Positions 11,039 through 19,773 are shown, numbered from the stretch's first letter. The stretch is DNA of 64,000 bases from Methylobacillus arboreus (GCF_020532725.1 NZ_JAJAVC010000007.1:1-64000); one strand, 5' to 3'. Translations and numbers: made by a program. Notes: generated by a model from the sequence alone, not told the origin.

Positions 11039-11152
11039 ATGAGAGTTCGTGCATCAGTAAAGACATTGTGCCGTAATTGCAAGGTGGTTCGCCGTCGTGG
11101 TGTCGTGCGTATTATTTGCACCGATCCACGTCATAAGCAACGCCAGGGTTAA
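11039..11152 (+). CDS. rpmJ: 50S ribosomal protein L36
   Basis: A 37-residue protein read directly from the DNA. It has the zinc-ribbon ligands of the C+ form: Cys11, Cys14, Cys27 and His32 ([27 protein letters not shown]). GAGG lies before the ATG. L36 stabilises 23S rRNA near L6. Last gene before the hairpin and promoter of the alpha cluster. Confidence 0.97.
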   Translation: MRVRASVKTLCRNCKVVRRRGVVRIICTDPRHKQRQG

Positions 11153-11173
11153 TTCGGTAACGTGGTTTAATGG

Positions 11174-11220
11174 GACTGGTTTTTAATCTATTTGTTAAAA
11201 ACCAGTCAAGCTGTTAAAAT
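11174..11220 (+). promoter_or_regulatory. Long hairpin overlapping a probable alpha-operon promoter
   Basis: A perfect 13-pair inverted repeat (GACTGGTTTTTAA at 11174-11186, TTAAAAACCAGTC at 11195-11207) lies between rpmJ and rpsM. TTGTTA (11192-11197), 17 bases and TAAAAT (11215-11220) resemble a sigma-70 promoter whose -35 box is in the right arm. The hairpin has no T run directly after it, so it is either a weak terminator of the spc transcript or a regulatory palindrome. Confidence 0.45.
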
Positions 11221-11276
11221 TTTGGGCTTTTTTGGCGATTTGATTAAACGATGCGCCATTATTTTGGAGTAGCTAC

Positions 11277-11639
11277 ATGGCTCGTATAGCAGGGGTAAAC
11301 ATCCCAAATCATAAACATACCGAAATCGCATTGACTTCGATTTACGGTGTGGGTCGTACTACGGCAAAACATATTTGTCTGGCTGCAGGTGTATCCGCTA
11401 CAGCGAAGATCAAGGATCTGAATGATGCTGAAGTGGAAAAGCTGCGTGATGAAGTCGCCAAGTTGCAGGTGGAAGGTGATCTGCGTCGCGAAGTGACAAT
11501 GAACATCAAGCGCTTGATGGATCTTGGTTGCTATCGTGGCATTCGCCATCGCCGTGGTTTGCCAGTTCGAGGTCAACGTACCAAGACCAATGCGCGCACT
11601 CGCAAGGGTCCAATCAAGCCTATCAAGGCATCCAAGTAA
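11277..11639 (+). CDS. rpsM: 30S ribosomal protein S13
   Basis: A 120-residue S13 of the 30S head, contacting the P-site tRNA and 50S bridges. [28 protein letters not shown] and the tail [18 protein letters not shown] are diagnostic. First gene of the alpha cluster. Confidence 0.98.
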   Translation: MARIAGVNIPNHKHTEIALTSIYGVGRTTAKHICLAAGVSATAKIKDLNDAEVEKLRDEVAKLQVEGDLRREVTMNIKRLMDLGCYRGIRHRRGLPVRGQRTKTNARTRKGPIKPIKASK

Positions 11640-11652
11640 GGAATAGCAAATA

Positions 11653-12042
11653 ATGGCTAAAGCTAACGTACGCGTACGCAAGAAAGTCAAAAAGAATATT
11701 GCCGAGGGCATTGCTCACGTGCATGCTTCTTTCAATAACACCATCATTACGATTACCGACCGTCAAGGCAACGCGCTTTCGTGGGCGACTTCAGGCGGCG
11801 CAGGTTTCAAGGGTTCTCGTAAGAGTACACCTTTTGCTGCCCAGGTTGCTGCTGAAGCTGCTGGCAAGGCTGCGCAAGAGTGTGGTGTCAAGAATCTTGA
11901 AGTACGCATCAAGGGCCCAGGCCCTGGTCGTGAATCTGCCGTACGTGCATTGAATGCCGTTGGTTTTAAGATCACCAGTATTTCCGACGTAACCCCTGTG
12001 CCACACAACGGTTGCCGTCCACCCAAGAAGCGTCGTATCTAA
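11653..12042 (+). CDS. rpsK: 30S ribosomal protein S11
   Basis: A 129-residue S11 of the platform, next to the mRNA exit. [19 protein letters not shown] and the end [13 protein letters not shown] match the family. In most proteobacteria rpsD follows directly; here an 81-base gap leads straight to rpoA. Confidence 0.98.
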   Translation: MAKANVRVRKKVKKNIAEGIAHVHASFNNTIITITDRQGNALSWATSGGAGFKGSRKSTPFAAQVAAEAAGKAAQECGVKNLEVRIKGPGPGRESAVRALNAVGFKITSISDVTPVPHNGCRPPKKRRI

Positions 12043-12057
12043 GCTGGATACAAGGTT

Positions 12058-12095
12058 TCAACCACGATAACCTGGTTGTCGTGGTTGATTTGTTT
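12058..12095 (+). terminator. Hairpin with T-rich tail where rpsD would be expected
   Basis: A perfect ten-pair stem (TCAACCACGA at 12058-12067, TCGTGGTTGA at 12079-12088) is followed by TTTGTTT. It fills the rpsK-rpoA gap. It could partly terminate or process the transcript and so set the ratio of ribosomal proteins to RNA polymerase alpha. That role is inferred. Confidence 0.5.
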
Positions 12096-12123
12096 AAAGA
12101 AATCGAGGACCGTAAGGATAGCT

Positions 12124-13110
12124 ATGCAAAACAGTCCGACTGAATATTTGAAGCCACGCGTTGTTGATGTTGAGGTAATTTCGCCCGTGCGTGCACGCGT
12201 GACACTCGAGCCAATGGAACGCGGTTTTGGCTACACGCTGGGAAATGCCTTGCGTCGTGTGTTGCTGTCATCCATTCCTGGCTTTGCGATTACTGAAGTC
12301 AAGATCGATGGCGTGGTGCATGAGTACTCTACGCTGGATGGTGTGCAGGAAGACGTGGTAGATATCCTGCTGAACCTCAAGGGTGTTGCACTGAAGCTGA
12401 ATAGCAGAAGTGAAGCTACTCTGACCCTGAACAAGAGCGTTGAGGGTGTTGTGACCGCTGGTGATTTCGAGACCGGTCATGACGCAGAAATCGCTAATCC
12501 TGATCATGTGATTGCTCACTTGACCAAGGGCGGCAAGCTCAACCTGGAAGTCAAGGTCGAAATGGGACGTGGCTACCAGCCAGTACCGCAGCGTCAGAAA
12601 ACTGAAGACGAGGATCGCATCTTGGGTTTCATCCAGGTTGATGCTTCTTTCAGCCCAATCAGCAAGGTGAGTTACCAGGTTGAAAGTGCGCGTGTTGAAC
12701 AGCGTACTGACTTGGACAAGCTGATCATGGATGTGGAAACCAACGGCGTGGTTGAGCCTGAGCAGGCTATCCGTGACGCGGCTCGTATCCTGATCGGTCA
12801 ATTGTCTGTGTTCGCAGATCTTGAAGGTGCGCCTTCCGAAGTTGAGGTAAAGCATGCGCCACAAGTTGATCCTATCCTGCTGCGTCCGGTAGATGATCTT
12901 GAGTTGACCGTGCGTTCGGCAAACTGTCTCAAGGCAGAAAATATTTATTACATTGGTGACCTGATTCAGCGTACTGAAAATGAGCTGTTGAAAGCACCAA
13001 ATCTGGGCCGTAAATCTTTGAATGAGATTAAGGATGTACTGGCCTCTAAGGGCCTGACATTAGGCATGAAACTGGAAAACTGGCCACCAGCGGGCCTGGA
13101 AAAGGTGTGA
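12124..13110 (+). CDS. rpoA: RNA polymerase alpha subunit
   Basis: A 328-residue alpha subunit. The N-terminal assembly domain contains [20 protein letters not shown], and the C-terminal domain that contacts UP elements and activators contains [17 protein letters not shown] and [13 protein letters not shown]. The ATG at 12124 was chosen over an upstream in-frame start because AAGGA precedes it and the family begins MQ(N/G).... It directly precedes rplQ. Confidence 0.98.
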   Translation: MQNSPTEYLKPRVVDVEVISPVRARVTLEPMERGFGYTLGNALRRVLLSSIPGFAITEVKIDGVVHEYSTLDGVQEDVVDILLNLKGVALKLNSRSEATLTLNKSVEGVVTAGDFETGHDAEIANPDHVIAHLTKGGKLNLEVKVEMGRGYQPVPQRQKTEDEDRILGFIQVDASFSPISKVSYQVESARVEQRTDLDKLIMDVETNGVVEPEQAIRDAARILIGQLSVFADLEGAPSEVEVKHAPQVDPILLRPVDDLELTVRSANCLKAENIYYIGDLIQRTENELLKAPNLGRKSLNEIKDVLASKGLTLGMKLENWPPAGLEKV

Positions 13111-13120
13111 GGAAATCACT

Positions 13121-13516
13121 ATGCGTCATCGCAACAGCAATCGTAAATTAAACCGCACCAGCAGCCATCGTCAGGCTATGTTGCGTAACATGGCCAACTC
13201 TCTGCTGCGCCATGAAGTTATCAAGACAACTTTGCCCAAGGCTAAAGAATTGCGCCGCGTGGCTGAGCCTTTGATTACTTTGGGCAAGCAGGCAACACTG
13301 GCTAACCGTCGCTTAGCGTTCAATCGCCTGCGTGACCGTGCTATCGTTGGCAAGCTTTTCAACGAACTTGGCCCACGTTACCAGACTCGCAATGGCGGTT
13401 ACCTGCGTATCCTGAAGTGCGGTTTCCGTGTAGGCGACAATGCACCGATGGCATTGGTTGAACTGGTAGACCGTCCTGAACTGGCTACAGATAGTGAAGT
13501 TGTATCAGCTGAGTAA
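13121..13516 (+). CDS. rplQ: 50S ribosomal protein L17
   Basis: A 131-residue L17 at the exit-tunnel side of 50[21 protein letters not shown] and [20 protein letters not shown] are conserved. It is the last gene of the ribosomal block and is followed by a strong terminator. Confidence 0.98.
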   Translation: MRHRNSNRKLNRTSSHRQAMLRNMANSLLRHEVIKTTLPKAKELRRVAEPLITLGKQATLANRRLAFNRLRDRAIVGKLFNELGPRYQTRNGGYLRILKCGFRVGDNAPMALVELVDRPELATDSEVVSAE

Positions 13517-13540
13517 ATCAGCCGCAGCAAGCCATTAAGC

Positions 13541-13569
13541 AAAAAGCCGGTTCTTGAACCGGCTTTTTT
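13541..13569 (+). terminator. Strong rho-independent terminator of the alpha cluster
   Basis: AAAAAGCCGGTT and AACCGGCTTTTTT flank a CTTG loop, giving a GC-rich stem with a T run, 25 bases after the rplQ stop. Confidence 0.9.
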
Positions 13570-13784
13570 GTTGCCATCAAGAATACTTATTCAAATCCGA
13601 TAATGGAGCTATTGCCTGACTTTTAATGGCAAGGTTCACAAATGGGAAATCATCATTACCATATAGTAAAGATGATCTTTCTTGATTGAGTTTAATTTCA
13701 GGATTAATTGTAAAATCTTCGAGTTAAGCCAAGATACTTAAAGAAATAGTTTAATATTTGGTGAAGCGGTATTGATGCTGAATA

Positions 13785-13822
13785 TATAATTTCTTGCTGC
13801 TATCAATGCCTGGCAGGCATTG
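13785..13822 (+). promoter_or_regulatory. -10 box and leader hairpin of mgtE
   Basis: The 286-base AT-rich gap 13570-13855 holds no gene that can be supported. TATAAT (13785-13790) is a good -10 box, but no good -35 hexamer lies 16-18 bases upstream. Just downstream, CAATGCCT (13804-13811) and AGGCATTG (13815-13822) form a perfect eight-pair hairpin that would be in the 5' untranslated region. Whether it senses magnesium cannot be judged. Confidence 0.35.
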
Positions 13823-13855
13823 ACCTCAACATATTGGCACGGGTCTTAAGAGCGT

Positions 13856-15295
13856 ATGGCGGATATTCAGGAATCAAAAGAAAGTTTGCAGGAAAGTCTG
13901 CAGCAGGTCATTACCCTGCTGAATAAGCACCGTCTTGTCGAGGATCTCGTGCACAAGCAGGATATGCCCAAGCAGGAGTTGGTGCAGACCCTTGTGCATC
14001 GTCAGAATCTCGTTGAGTTGCAGAAAAAGCTGGATAGCCTGCATCCGGCTGACGTGGCCTATATTCTTGAGGCGTTGCCGCTTGAGCAGCGGCTGGATGT
14101 CTGGGATTTGGTCAAGGCGGAGCGGGATGGTGAAATCCTGCTGGAAGTCTCGGATGCTGTACGGCAAACCCTGATTGCTGATATGGACAGCGACGAACTG
14201 CTTGCCGCTGCCGAACAGCTGGATACTGACGAGCTGGCAGACCTTGCCCCTGACTTGCCCAAAGATGTGTTGCAGGAGCTGTTGGAAAGCCTGGATAGCC
14301 GCAATCGTGAGCGCCTGCAATCTGCGCTGGCATATCCCGATGACGCCGTGGGCGCCTTGATGGACTTCGATATTGTCACGATCCGTGAAGATATTACCCT
14401 GGAGGTGGCGCTGCGCTACCTGCGCCGCATAGGCAGCCTGCCTGACCATACCGACAAGCTGTTTGTAGTGGATCGCAATGATGTGTTGCGCGGCGTGCTG
14501 CCTTTGAAGCGCTTGGTCGTTAACGACCTGGATTCAGGCGTTGCAGAAATCATGGCGGATGATGCGGTCGTTTTTCACCCGGAGGACAAGGCTGATGAGG
14601 CTGCCAAGGCATTTGAGCGTTATGACCTGGTGACGGCACCTGTAGTAGATGCGAATAATCGCCTGGTGGGCCGGTTGACCGTAGATACGGTGATGGACTA
14701 TATCCGTGAAGAAGCGGAAAGCGACATGCTGTCCATGGCCGGTTTGCGCGAAGAAGAGGATATTTTCTCTTCGGTCTGGAAGTCAGTGCAGAACCGTTGG
14801 ACCTGGCTGGCCATTAACCTGGTGACAGCATTTGTTGCATCCCGTGTCATTGGCCTGTTCGAGGGGTCGATCGAGAAAATAGTGGCCTTGGCGGCCTTGA
14901 TGCCGATCGTCGCAGGAATAGGCGGCAATTCCGGAAACCAGACTACCACCATGATTGTGCGTGGCCTGGCCTTGGGACAGGTTTCCGGTTACAACACCAA
15001 GTCGCTGCTGATCAAGGAAACCGGCGTGGGCTTGTTGAACGGCCTGATCTGGGGCAGCGTGTTGGGGATTCTGGCTTATTTCCTCTATGACAATGTCGCG
15101 CTTGGCGTGGTGATGACGGCTGCGATGACACTTAACCTGTTGCTGGCTGCTGTCATGGGGGTCATGATCCCTATCGTGATGTCGACGCGCTTCAACCGTG
15201 ATCCGGCGGTGGGTTCCAGCGTGTTGATCACTGCGGTGACAGATAGCGGTGGTTTCTTCATCTTCCTTGGACTGGCAACAATCTTCCTGCTATGA
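13856..15295 (+). CDS. mgtE: Magnesium transporter MgtE
   Basis: A 479-residue MgtE-type magnesium channel of the inner membrane. An acidic helical N domain (about 35-145, with HPADVAYILEALP) is followed by two CBS domains (about 150-270), then five membrane segments from about residue 320. The pore signature PIVAGIGGNSGNQTTTMI is intact. Cytosolic N and CBS domains bind magnesium and close the pore. The stop overlaps the next gene by four bases (ATGA), so the two are co-transcribed. Confidence 0.95.
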   Translation: MADIQESKESLQESLQQVITLLNKHRLVEDLVHKQDMPKQELVQTLVHRQNLVELQKKLDSLHPADVAYILEALPLEQRLDVWDLVKAERDGEILLEVSDAVRQTLIADMDSDELLAAAEQLDTDELADLAPDLPKDVLQELLESLDSRNRERLQSALAYPDDAVGALMDFDIVTIREDITLEVALRYLRRIGSLPDHTDKLFVVDRNDVLRGVLPLKRLVVNDLDSGVAEIMADDAVVFHPEDKADEAAKAFERYDLVTAPVVDANNRLVGRLTVDTVMDYIREEAESDMLSMAGLREEEDIFSSVWKSVQNRWTWLAINLVTAFVASRVIGLFEGSIEKIVALAALMPIVAGIGGNSGNQTTTMIVRGLALGQVSGYNTKSLLIKETGVGLLNGLIWGSVLGILAYFLYDNVALGVVMTAAMTLNLLLAAVMGVMIPIVMSTRFNRDPAVGSSVLITAVTDSGGFFIFLGLATIFLL

Positions 15296-16599
15296 ACAAT
15301 GCCTTATATACCGTGTGGCAAGATCTAGTCACGGACTTCTCCTCGGCAGTCGTGCTGTGGCAGGCCGGCATTATCGTAGCGAGTCTTGCGATTGCGTGGT
15401 CAATCAATAGCTTCCAGCGCGGCCGCCTTGCCAAAAGCAATGTACACCAGGCGGCAATTGATGGCCTGACGCGCATCCTGTTCCCGATCTCCTCGCTCAT
15501 CATGGTGTTGCTCGGTCAATTGGCGATCAGTCATTGGTATAGCACCAGCCTGCTGGAGCTGGCTTCCCGCCTCCTGATTGCAATGGCAGTGATCAGGCTT
15601 GCAGTTTATGTGTTGCGTTACGTGTTTTCGCCCAGCGGCTGGCTCAGGACTACGGAAAGCATATTCTCGACCACGGTCTGGTTGATCCTGGTATTGCATG
15701 TCACCGGCTTGCTGCCAGACATCATTAATGCTCTGGATGCTGTGCGCTTCAATATCGGCAAGAGCCCGGTCAGCTTGTGGCTGGTCATCCAGGGTTTGTT
15801 CACTGTCCTGGTGACAGTGTTCATTGCCCTGTGGCTAAGCCGCCTGATTGAGAATAAATTGATGCAGGCTTCGCATATCAACATCAATATGCGAGTCGTC
15901 ATCAACAAGGTCATACGTATTGCCTTCGTGTTTCTCGCAGTGTTGGTAGCATTGTCCGCGGTAGGCCTGGATATCACATTGCTGTCAGTGTTTGGCGGTG
16001 CCCTGGGCGTAGGCCTGGGCTTCGGTTTGCAGAAGATTGCGAGCAATTACGTCAGCGGTTTCATCATCCTGCTGGATGAGTCCATGAACCTGGGCGATAT
16101 CGTGACGATCGGCTCCTATTACGGCATTGTGCAGGAACTACGCTCGCGCTACATGGTGCTGCGCCAACTGGATGGCACGGAGGTCATCATCCCGAATGAA
16201 ACATTGATCACCAGCGCTGTGATTAACCATACGGCGATTCGCCGCAGGGTGCCGGTCAAATTGCCTATCCAGGTAGGATATGACACGGATTTGAAAGCTG
16301 CGCTGGCATTGATGGTAGAAGTAGCCAAACGCCACCCGCGCGTGATGAAGGATCCCGGCCCGGATGCCAAGCTGGTTGGTTTTGGCGAAAGTGGCATAGA
16401 TCTTAACCTGACGGTTTGGGTGCCCGATCCAGAGAATGGCGCGGGAGATATTCCTTCTACCGTCTATCTTGATTTATGGGACGAGTTCAAAGCGCGGGGC
16501 ATTTCGATTCCTTATCCACAGCGTGAGGTGCATGTTTTTGGGCATGGGGTGAGTATACAAGAGGCCAAATCTGGATTGAATAATGCTGGCGCAGCTTAG
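15292..16599 (+). CDS. MscS-family mechanosensitive channel
   Basis: A 435-residue inner membrane protein with about six hydrophobic segments, then the MscS pore helix GALGVGLGFGLQKIASNYVSG (about 238-258) and the beta domain with DGTEVIIPNETLIT. It is longer than minimal MscS (about 286) because of extra N-terminal membrane helices. Such channels release solutes on hypo-osmotic shock. The four-base overlap with mgtE suggests translational coupling and a link between magnesium entry and cell turgor, which is inference. Confidence 0.88.
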   Translation: MNNALYTVWQDLVTDFSSAVVLWQAGIIVASLAIAWSINSFQRGRLAKSNVHQAAIDGLTRILFPISSLIMVLLGQLAISHWYSTSLLELASRLLIAMAVIRLAVYVLRYVFSPSGWLRTTESIFSTTVWLILVLHVTGLLPDIINALDAVRFNIGKSPVSLWLVIQGLFTVLVTVFIALWLSRLIENKLMQASHININMRVVINKVIRIAFVFLAVLVALSAVGLDITLLSVFGGALGVGLGFGLQKIASNYVSGFIILLDESMNLGDIVTIGSYYGIVQELRSRYMVLRQLDGTEVIIPNETLITSAVINHTAIRRRVPVKLPIQVGYDTDLKAALALMVEVAKRHPRVMKDPGPDAKLVGFGESGIDLNLTVWVPDPENGAGDIPSTVYLDLWDEFKARGISIPYPQREVHVFGHGVSIQEAKSGLNNAGAA

Positions 16600-16635
16600 T
16601 CTGATGTTAGTGAGTTTAACAAAAGGGAGTTTGTT

Positions 16636-16926
16636 TTATTTGCAAGTGTCTTGCTTATAACTTTCCATGATAGTCGCAAAACTATATTCGTTCACTCCGC
16701 CTTTCATCATCCCACCTTCGATAACTGCCGTGTAATTTTCTTTGCAGAATGCAATCCCAGGGTTATCTGATTGCTTATCTTCAGTGATCTTCCAAAAAAG
16801 CCTTACGTAATACCCACTAGTGCATTGCGACAATAATTGGGTTTGTAGGTGATCAAAAGGTAATTAATCTACTTCCAGATTTGCTGTTGCCACCTCCCCA
16901 TCCGGAGTTTGAAGTGCTTTAGTCAT
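16636..16926 (-). pseudogene. Small hypothetical gene interrupted by an in-frame TAA
   Basis: Reading the minus strand from an ATG at 16926 (with AGGATAG upstream) gives 20 codons, MTKALQTPDGEVATANLEVD, then TAA at 16864-16866. The same frame stays open for another 75 codons to 16636, ending SFATIMESYKQDTCK. No family is recognised. The continuation has ordinary protein composition, so a single gene broken by a nonsense change is the simplest reading. Alternatives are two tiny genes or a restart at a TTG (16833). Confidence 0.4.
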
Positions 16927-17037
16927 ATTTTCTATCCTGCGAAACCATTAGAGACAAACACCTTTCAGTTAAAACCAGAAGCTTGTAAATAATTCCAGAA
17001 AATGTACTATTAAGTTCATAATCATACTATACTGTTT

Positions 17038-17127
17038 GGTATTGTTGGTATTGTTGGTATTGTTGGTATTGTTGGTATTGTTGGTATTGTTGGTATTGTT
17101 GGTATTGTTGGTATTGTTGGTATTGTT
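17038..17127 (+). repeat. Ten perfect tandem copies of a 9-bp unit
   Basis: GGTATTGTT is repeated ten times without a mismatch, ending 12 bases before the chosen ATG of the next gene. A TATACT (17028-17033) just upstream could be a -10 box, which would place the array in the 5' untranslated region. In the gene's frame the array reads Gly-Ile-Val, with no ATG, GTG or TTG start before it after the TAA at 17011-17013. Perfect short repeats of this kind change length by replication slippage. Confidence 0.97.
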
Positions 17128-17139
17128 GGGGTGATGGAT

Positions 17140-17676
17140 ATGCACAAGTTGATGAGAACAATAAAATCCGTAGTAATAATCGGCTGTTTAGTTTCTTCAG
17201 CAGCAAATGCTGAGGTTGGACCTAAGGTCGCAGTCATGGCCTTTTTATTAAATGACATGACTAATCTGCCAAATGCTCCTGAAGAGTTGAAACGGATCGA
17301 TTTACTCTCGACCAAATTTCATGAAAGCCTCAAGAGCAAAGGTATCAATGTGGTGCCTGAAGGCGCGAAAGTTAAATCGGAAATCGAAAAGCACTCTCCC
17401 ACCTACCTTTACGATAACGTTGAAACGGCCATTGAGCTCAATAAGAATACTGGTGCAGATTATCTAGTGATCGGAGTGGCACTGAAGCCTACGTATCTGT
17501 TTGTTTATCCCCGCTTGATCATTGTGGATGTCAAAAACAAATCTGTGGTGATGTCGAAGTCTGCTCAATTGGAGAGTTCCTGGACAGACGAAAATACGAC
17601 AATCCGTACCGCTGAAAAGCTTGCCCAGGTAGTTAAAGAACGCGTGGATGCTCTTCATGCTGCAGCAGAACAGTAA
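17140..17676 (+). CDS. Secreted DUF2380-like protein
   Basis: A 178-residue protein with an N-terminal signal peptide (MHKLMRTIKSVVIIGCLVSS then AANA). The mature part has the alternating VAVMAFLLNDMT, helix, GINVVP, GADYLVIGVAL and LIIVDVKNKSVV pattern of small DUF2380/DUF3280-type secreted proteins of unknown function. GTG (17131) and ATG (17134) codons are also possible starts; the ATG at 17140 has GGGGTGATGG at a good distance. The tandem repeat upstream may tune its expression. Family assignment is tentative. Confidence 0.6.
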   Translation: MHKLMRTIKSVVIIGCLVSSAANAEVGPKVAVMAFLLNDMTNLPNAPEELKRIDLLSTKFHESLKSKGINVVPEGAKVKSEIEKHSPTYLYDNVETAIELNKNTGADYLVIGVALKPTYLFVYPRLIIVDVKNKSVVMSKSAQLESSWTDENTTIRTAEKLAQVVKERVDALHAAAEQ

Positions 17677-17701
17677 ATAATGAAGATTTAGAGGTATGAA
17701 A

Positions 17702-17755
17702 ATGCTCAAGGAAGTATCCATTACGTCACTGTTGAATTTGCAGGAGTCCGAATAA
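17702..17755 (+). CDS. Possible 17-codon leader peptide
   Basis: ATG at 17702, with GAGG seven bases before it, opens MLKEVSITSLLNLQESE, whose TAA (17753-17755) shares its last base with the ATG of the next gene. The TAATG junction suggests translational coupling. It may be a leader peptide or the remnant of a lost N-terminal region. No conservation can be tested here. Confidence 0.35.
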   Translation: MLKEVSITSLLNLQESE

Positions 17756-18543
17756 TGGAATTGCTGAATAGTTCATGGTTAATTCGTATGATCGAAAAGG
17801 CAGGGCCACAGCCAATCGACAAGCTTCTTTCTTTGTATACCTTATTGGAAACTTGGTTGCATGCGCCTGGAGTTCGGCAAGGCATCAATGAAGAATATTC
17901 CAAAAACTCGCTAATGTTCCAGAGCTGTCCTGCACTAACTTCCTATCTTGTCTCCTTAGCCATAGCGTCCAAGCTCAAGAATCCTGCAATTGTCGTTACT
18001 CAAATGATGATTCTCCTGCAGGGGGCGATAGCAGAGGAATTACGCAATCCCGGGATGGGCGCTCTGCTTGCTGCGCAACAGGCTGCCAAGGCAGTAGTAA
18101 AACAAGCAAGGCCATCAATGATGGTGAGAGCGGATAAAGCCATTCGGACAAGTGGCTATGCCGCTTCATTCTTGGCATCCACTATATTGGCAGCGCATTT
18201 TTGGCCTTCAAAGAACTCAGCTCCAGTACACAATGCACGGCAGGATGTCGGATATCAGCAGGCTACTTTGACATCAAGTATCGATCCTGAGTTACTTCTA
18301 AAAGCTTTTGCACTTAGAAAAAGCATGGAGACCGGGACTTGCCCGGCCCCAAATTTCTTTAGTATGCCCAAGGAACAGATACCGGTATATATGGATATTG
18401 TTCACTCTAGGTTATCCAATAATCCGGATATCGATAATAAGAGACTTTCGACTTTCTTGGCGTGGTATGACCAACAGCGTGCGTGGGAGTGCTACCCAAA
18501 ATCTCAAATCAAGCAACGATTCATATCTAGGATAGGTGTTTAA
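17755..18543 (+). CDS. Membrane-anchored protein with a TetR C-terminal-like domain
   Basis: A 262-residue protein not recognised as a whole. Residues about 15-118 have the pattern of a TetR-family ligand domain (LLSLYTLLETWL; FQSCPALTSYLVSLA; KNPAIVVTQMMILLQGAIAEE), but no helix-turn-helix precedes it. One hydrophobic segment follows (about 133-150, SGYAASFLASTILAAHFW), then about 110 residues of unknown fold. AGGAG precedes the ATG. A true TetR gene starts two bases after its stop. It may be a ligand-binding partner or a sensor; this is inference. Confidence 0.5.
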   Translation: MELLNSSWLIRMIEKAGPQPIDKLLSLYTLLETWLHAPGVRQGINEEYSKNSLMFQSCPALTSYLVSLAIASKLKNPAIVVTQMMILLQGAIAEELRNPGMGALLAAQQAAKAVVKQARPSMMVRADKAIRTSGYAASFLASTILAAHFWPSKNSAPVHNARQDVGYQQATLTSSIDPELLLKAFALRKSMETGTCPAPNFFSMPKEQIPVYMDIVHSRLSNNPDIDNKRLSTFLAWYDQQRAWECYPKSQIKQRFISRIGV

Positions 18544-18544
18544 C

Positions 18545-19099
18545 ATGTCATCAAGAATGCGCGATTATATCCTTGAAGCTGCAGGCGATCTTTTTTCTCG
18601 CCAAGGTTTCAATTCGACCAGTGTTGATAATATTGCCGCACAGGCACAAGTGGCCAAAGTCACGCTATATAAATATTTCAAATCCAAAGAGTTGCTCATC
18701 ATTGAATATCTGCGCGAGCAGAATTCAAAGCTGTGGAAAAAGCTAGCTGAATCGCCTCAACAGGGAAATGCACGGGATGAGCTTGAGTCCATGGTGATCA
18801 GCCTCTTGGAAGTCATTGGCGACAAGGACTTCAAGGGGTTTGCCTCCATCAATGCCGGAGTTGAGTTTCCCCAAGCCGACAATCCAGTCAATCAAATATC
18901 GAAAGAGTTCTCCAAACAACTTCGAGAACAAATGACTGAGTTAGCTACTCGAGCAGGAATCAAGCATGCGGAAGCGCTGGCATTGCAGCTGGCCTTGGTA
19001 ATTGAAGGTGCTTCAATTGCCGAGAGAAACCAACAAGGCAGTCAATCAATTTTGCATGCACAGGCCTTGGTCAAGACACTGATTAACTCCGCTACTTAA
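18545..19099 (+). CDS. TetR-family transcriptional regulator
   Basis: A 184-residue repressor with the TetR helix-turn-helix at about residues 6-52 (AAGDLFSRQGFNSTSVDNIA; VAKVTLYKYFKSKELL). The rest is a helical ligand domain (GFASINAGVEFPQADNPVNQ; LALQLALVIEGASIA). The ATG at 18545 has AGG eight bases upstream; a GTG at 18536 is less likely. It follows the TetR-domain membrane protein by one base and precedes a secreted cupin gene after a 194-base gap, both plausible targets. Confidence 0.85.
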   Translation: MSSRMRDYILEAAGDLFSRQGFNSTSVDNIAAQAQVAKVTLYKYFKSKELLIIEYLREQNSKLWKKLAESPQQGNARDELESMVISLLEVIGDKDFKGFASINAGVEFPQADNPVNQISKEFSKQLREQMTELATRAGIKHAEALALQLALVIEGASIAERNQQGSQSILHAQALVKTLINSAT

Positions 19100-19293
19100 C
19101 GAAGGGAGGCTGCTAAGAGAGTCCATTTTGCAGCCACTGCCTCCGTCACGGATATGTGAAATACAGCTGAGTGGTCAACTTGGGCCTAGAGTTGAGATTC
19201 CTAAGATTTAACTAAGATTCAAGGTTTATAGGTTTTTTAAAAATCTGCTATGGCACGCGAAAACGCGAGCGATAATTAAATGGAGGAGTTGCA

Positions 19294-19773
19294 ATGAGAA
19301 ACATATTAATAGCGCTGTGTCTTTCACTTACAGCTTTGAGTTCATATGCTGCTGATCAGATTGAGAGAATGACAGCTGATAAGATGCAATCGTATAAAGA
19401 GTCTAAGATCGACTGGCAAGACGAAACTATTCTCCCAAAAGGTGCAAAAAGCGCACTCATTCTGGGTGATCCATCAAAACCAGGTGTTTTCATTGCGTGG
19501 CTTAAATTCCCAGCAAACTACCCAATCCCGGCGCATACACATCCATTTACTGAGGTCATTACCGTGCTTAAGGGTAAACTGGGAAATGGGATGGGTGAGA
19601 TTTTGGATAAGAAAAAGGGAGAAACTTTGAACGTAGGTGAGAGTTTTGTCCTGCCAGCGGGCCATGCGCATTATGTATGGACAGGGAATGAGGAAACTAT
19701 TGTAGAGTTGATTGCTACTGGGCCATGGGATATTACCTATTCCAATCCAAAAGATGACCCCAGAAAAAAATAA
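19294..19773 (+). CDS. Secreted cupin-domain protein
   Basis: A 159-residue protein with a signal peptide (MRNILIALCLSLTALSSYA, then AD) and one cupin domain. The metal-site motifs are PIPAHTHPFTEVITVLKG (two His and one Glu) and the second motif PAGHAHYVW. It resembles ChrR-type or storage-cupin oxidative proteins; the reaction is unknown. GGAGG precedes the ATG. The 194-base upstream gap (19100-19293) is AT-rich and shows no clear further feature. Confidence 0.75.
   Translation: MRNILIALCLSLTALSSYAADQIERMTADKMQSYKESKIDWQDETILPKGAKSALILGDPSKPGVFIAWLKFPANYPIPAHTHPFTEVITVLKGKLGNGMGEILDKKKGETLNVGESFVLPAGHAHYVWTGNEETIVELIATGPWDITYSNPKDDPRKK

Noticed and set aside
13570-13803. A gene between rplQ and mgtE
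   Set aside because: No frame with a start, ribosome binding site and protein-like composition was found in this AT-rich stretch.
17038-17127. Tandem 9-bp repeat as a CRISPR array
   Set aside because: There are no spacers, the unit is far too short, and no cas gene is near.
17011-17139. Repeat array as coding sequence (Gly-Ile-Val repeats) fused to the DUF2380-like gene
   Set aside because: It is in frame, but no ATG, GTG or TTG precedes it after the stop at 17011-17013, and the signal peptide begins after it.
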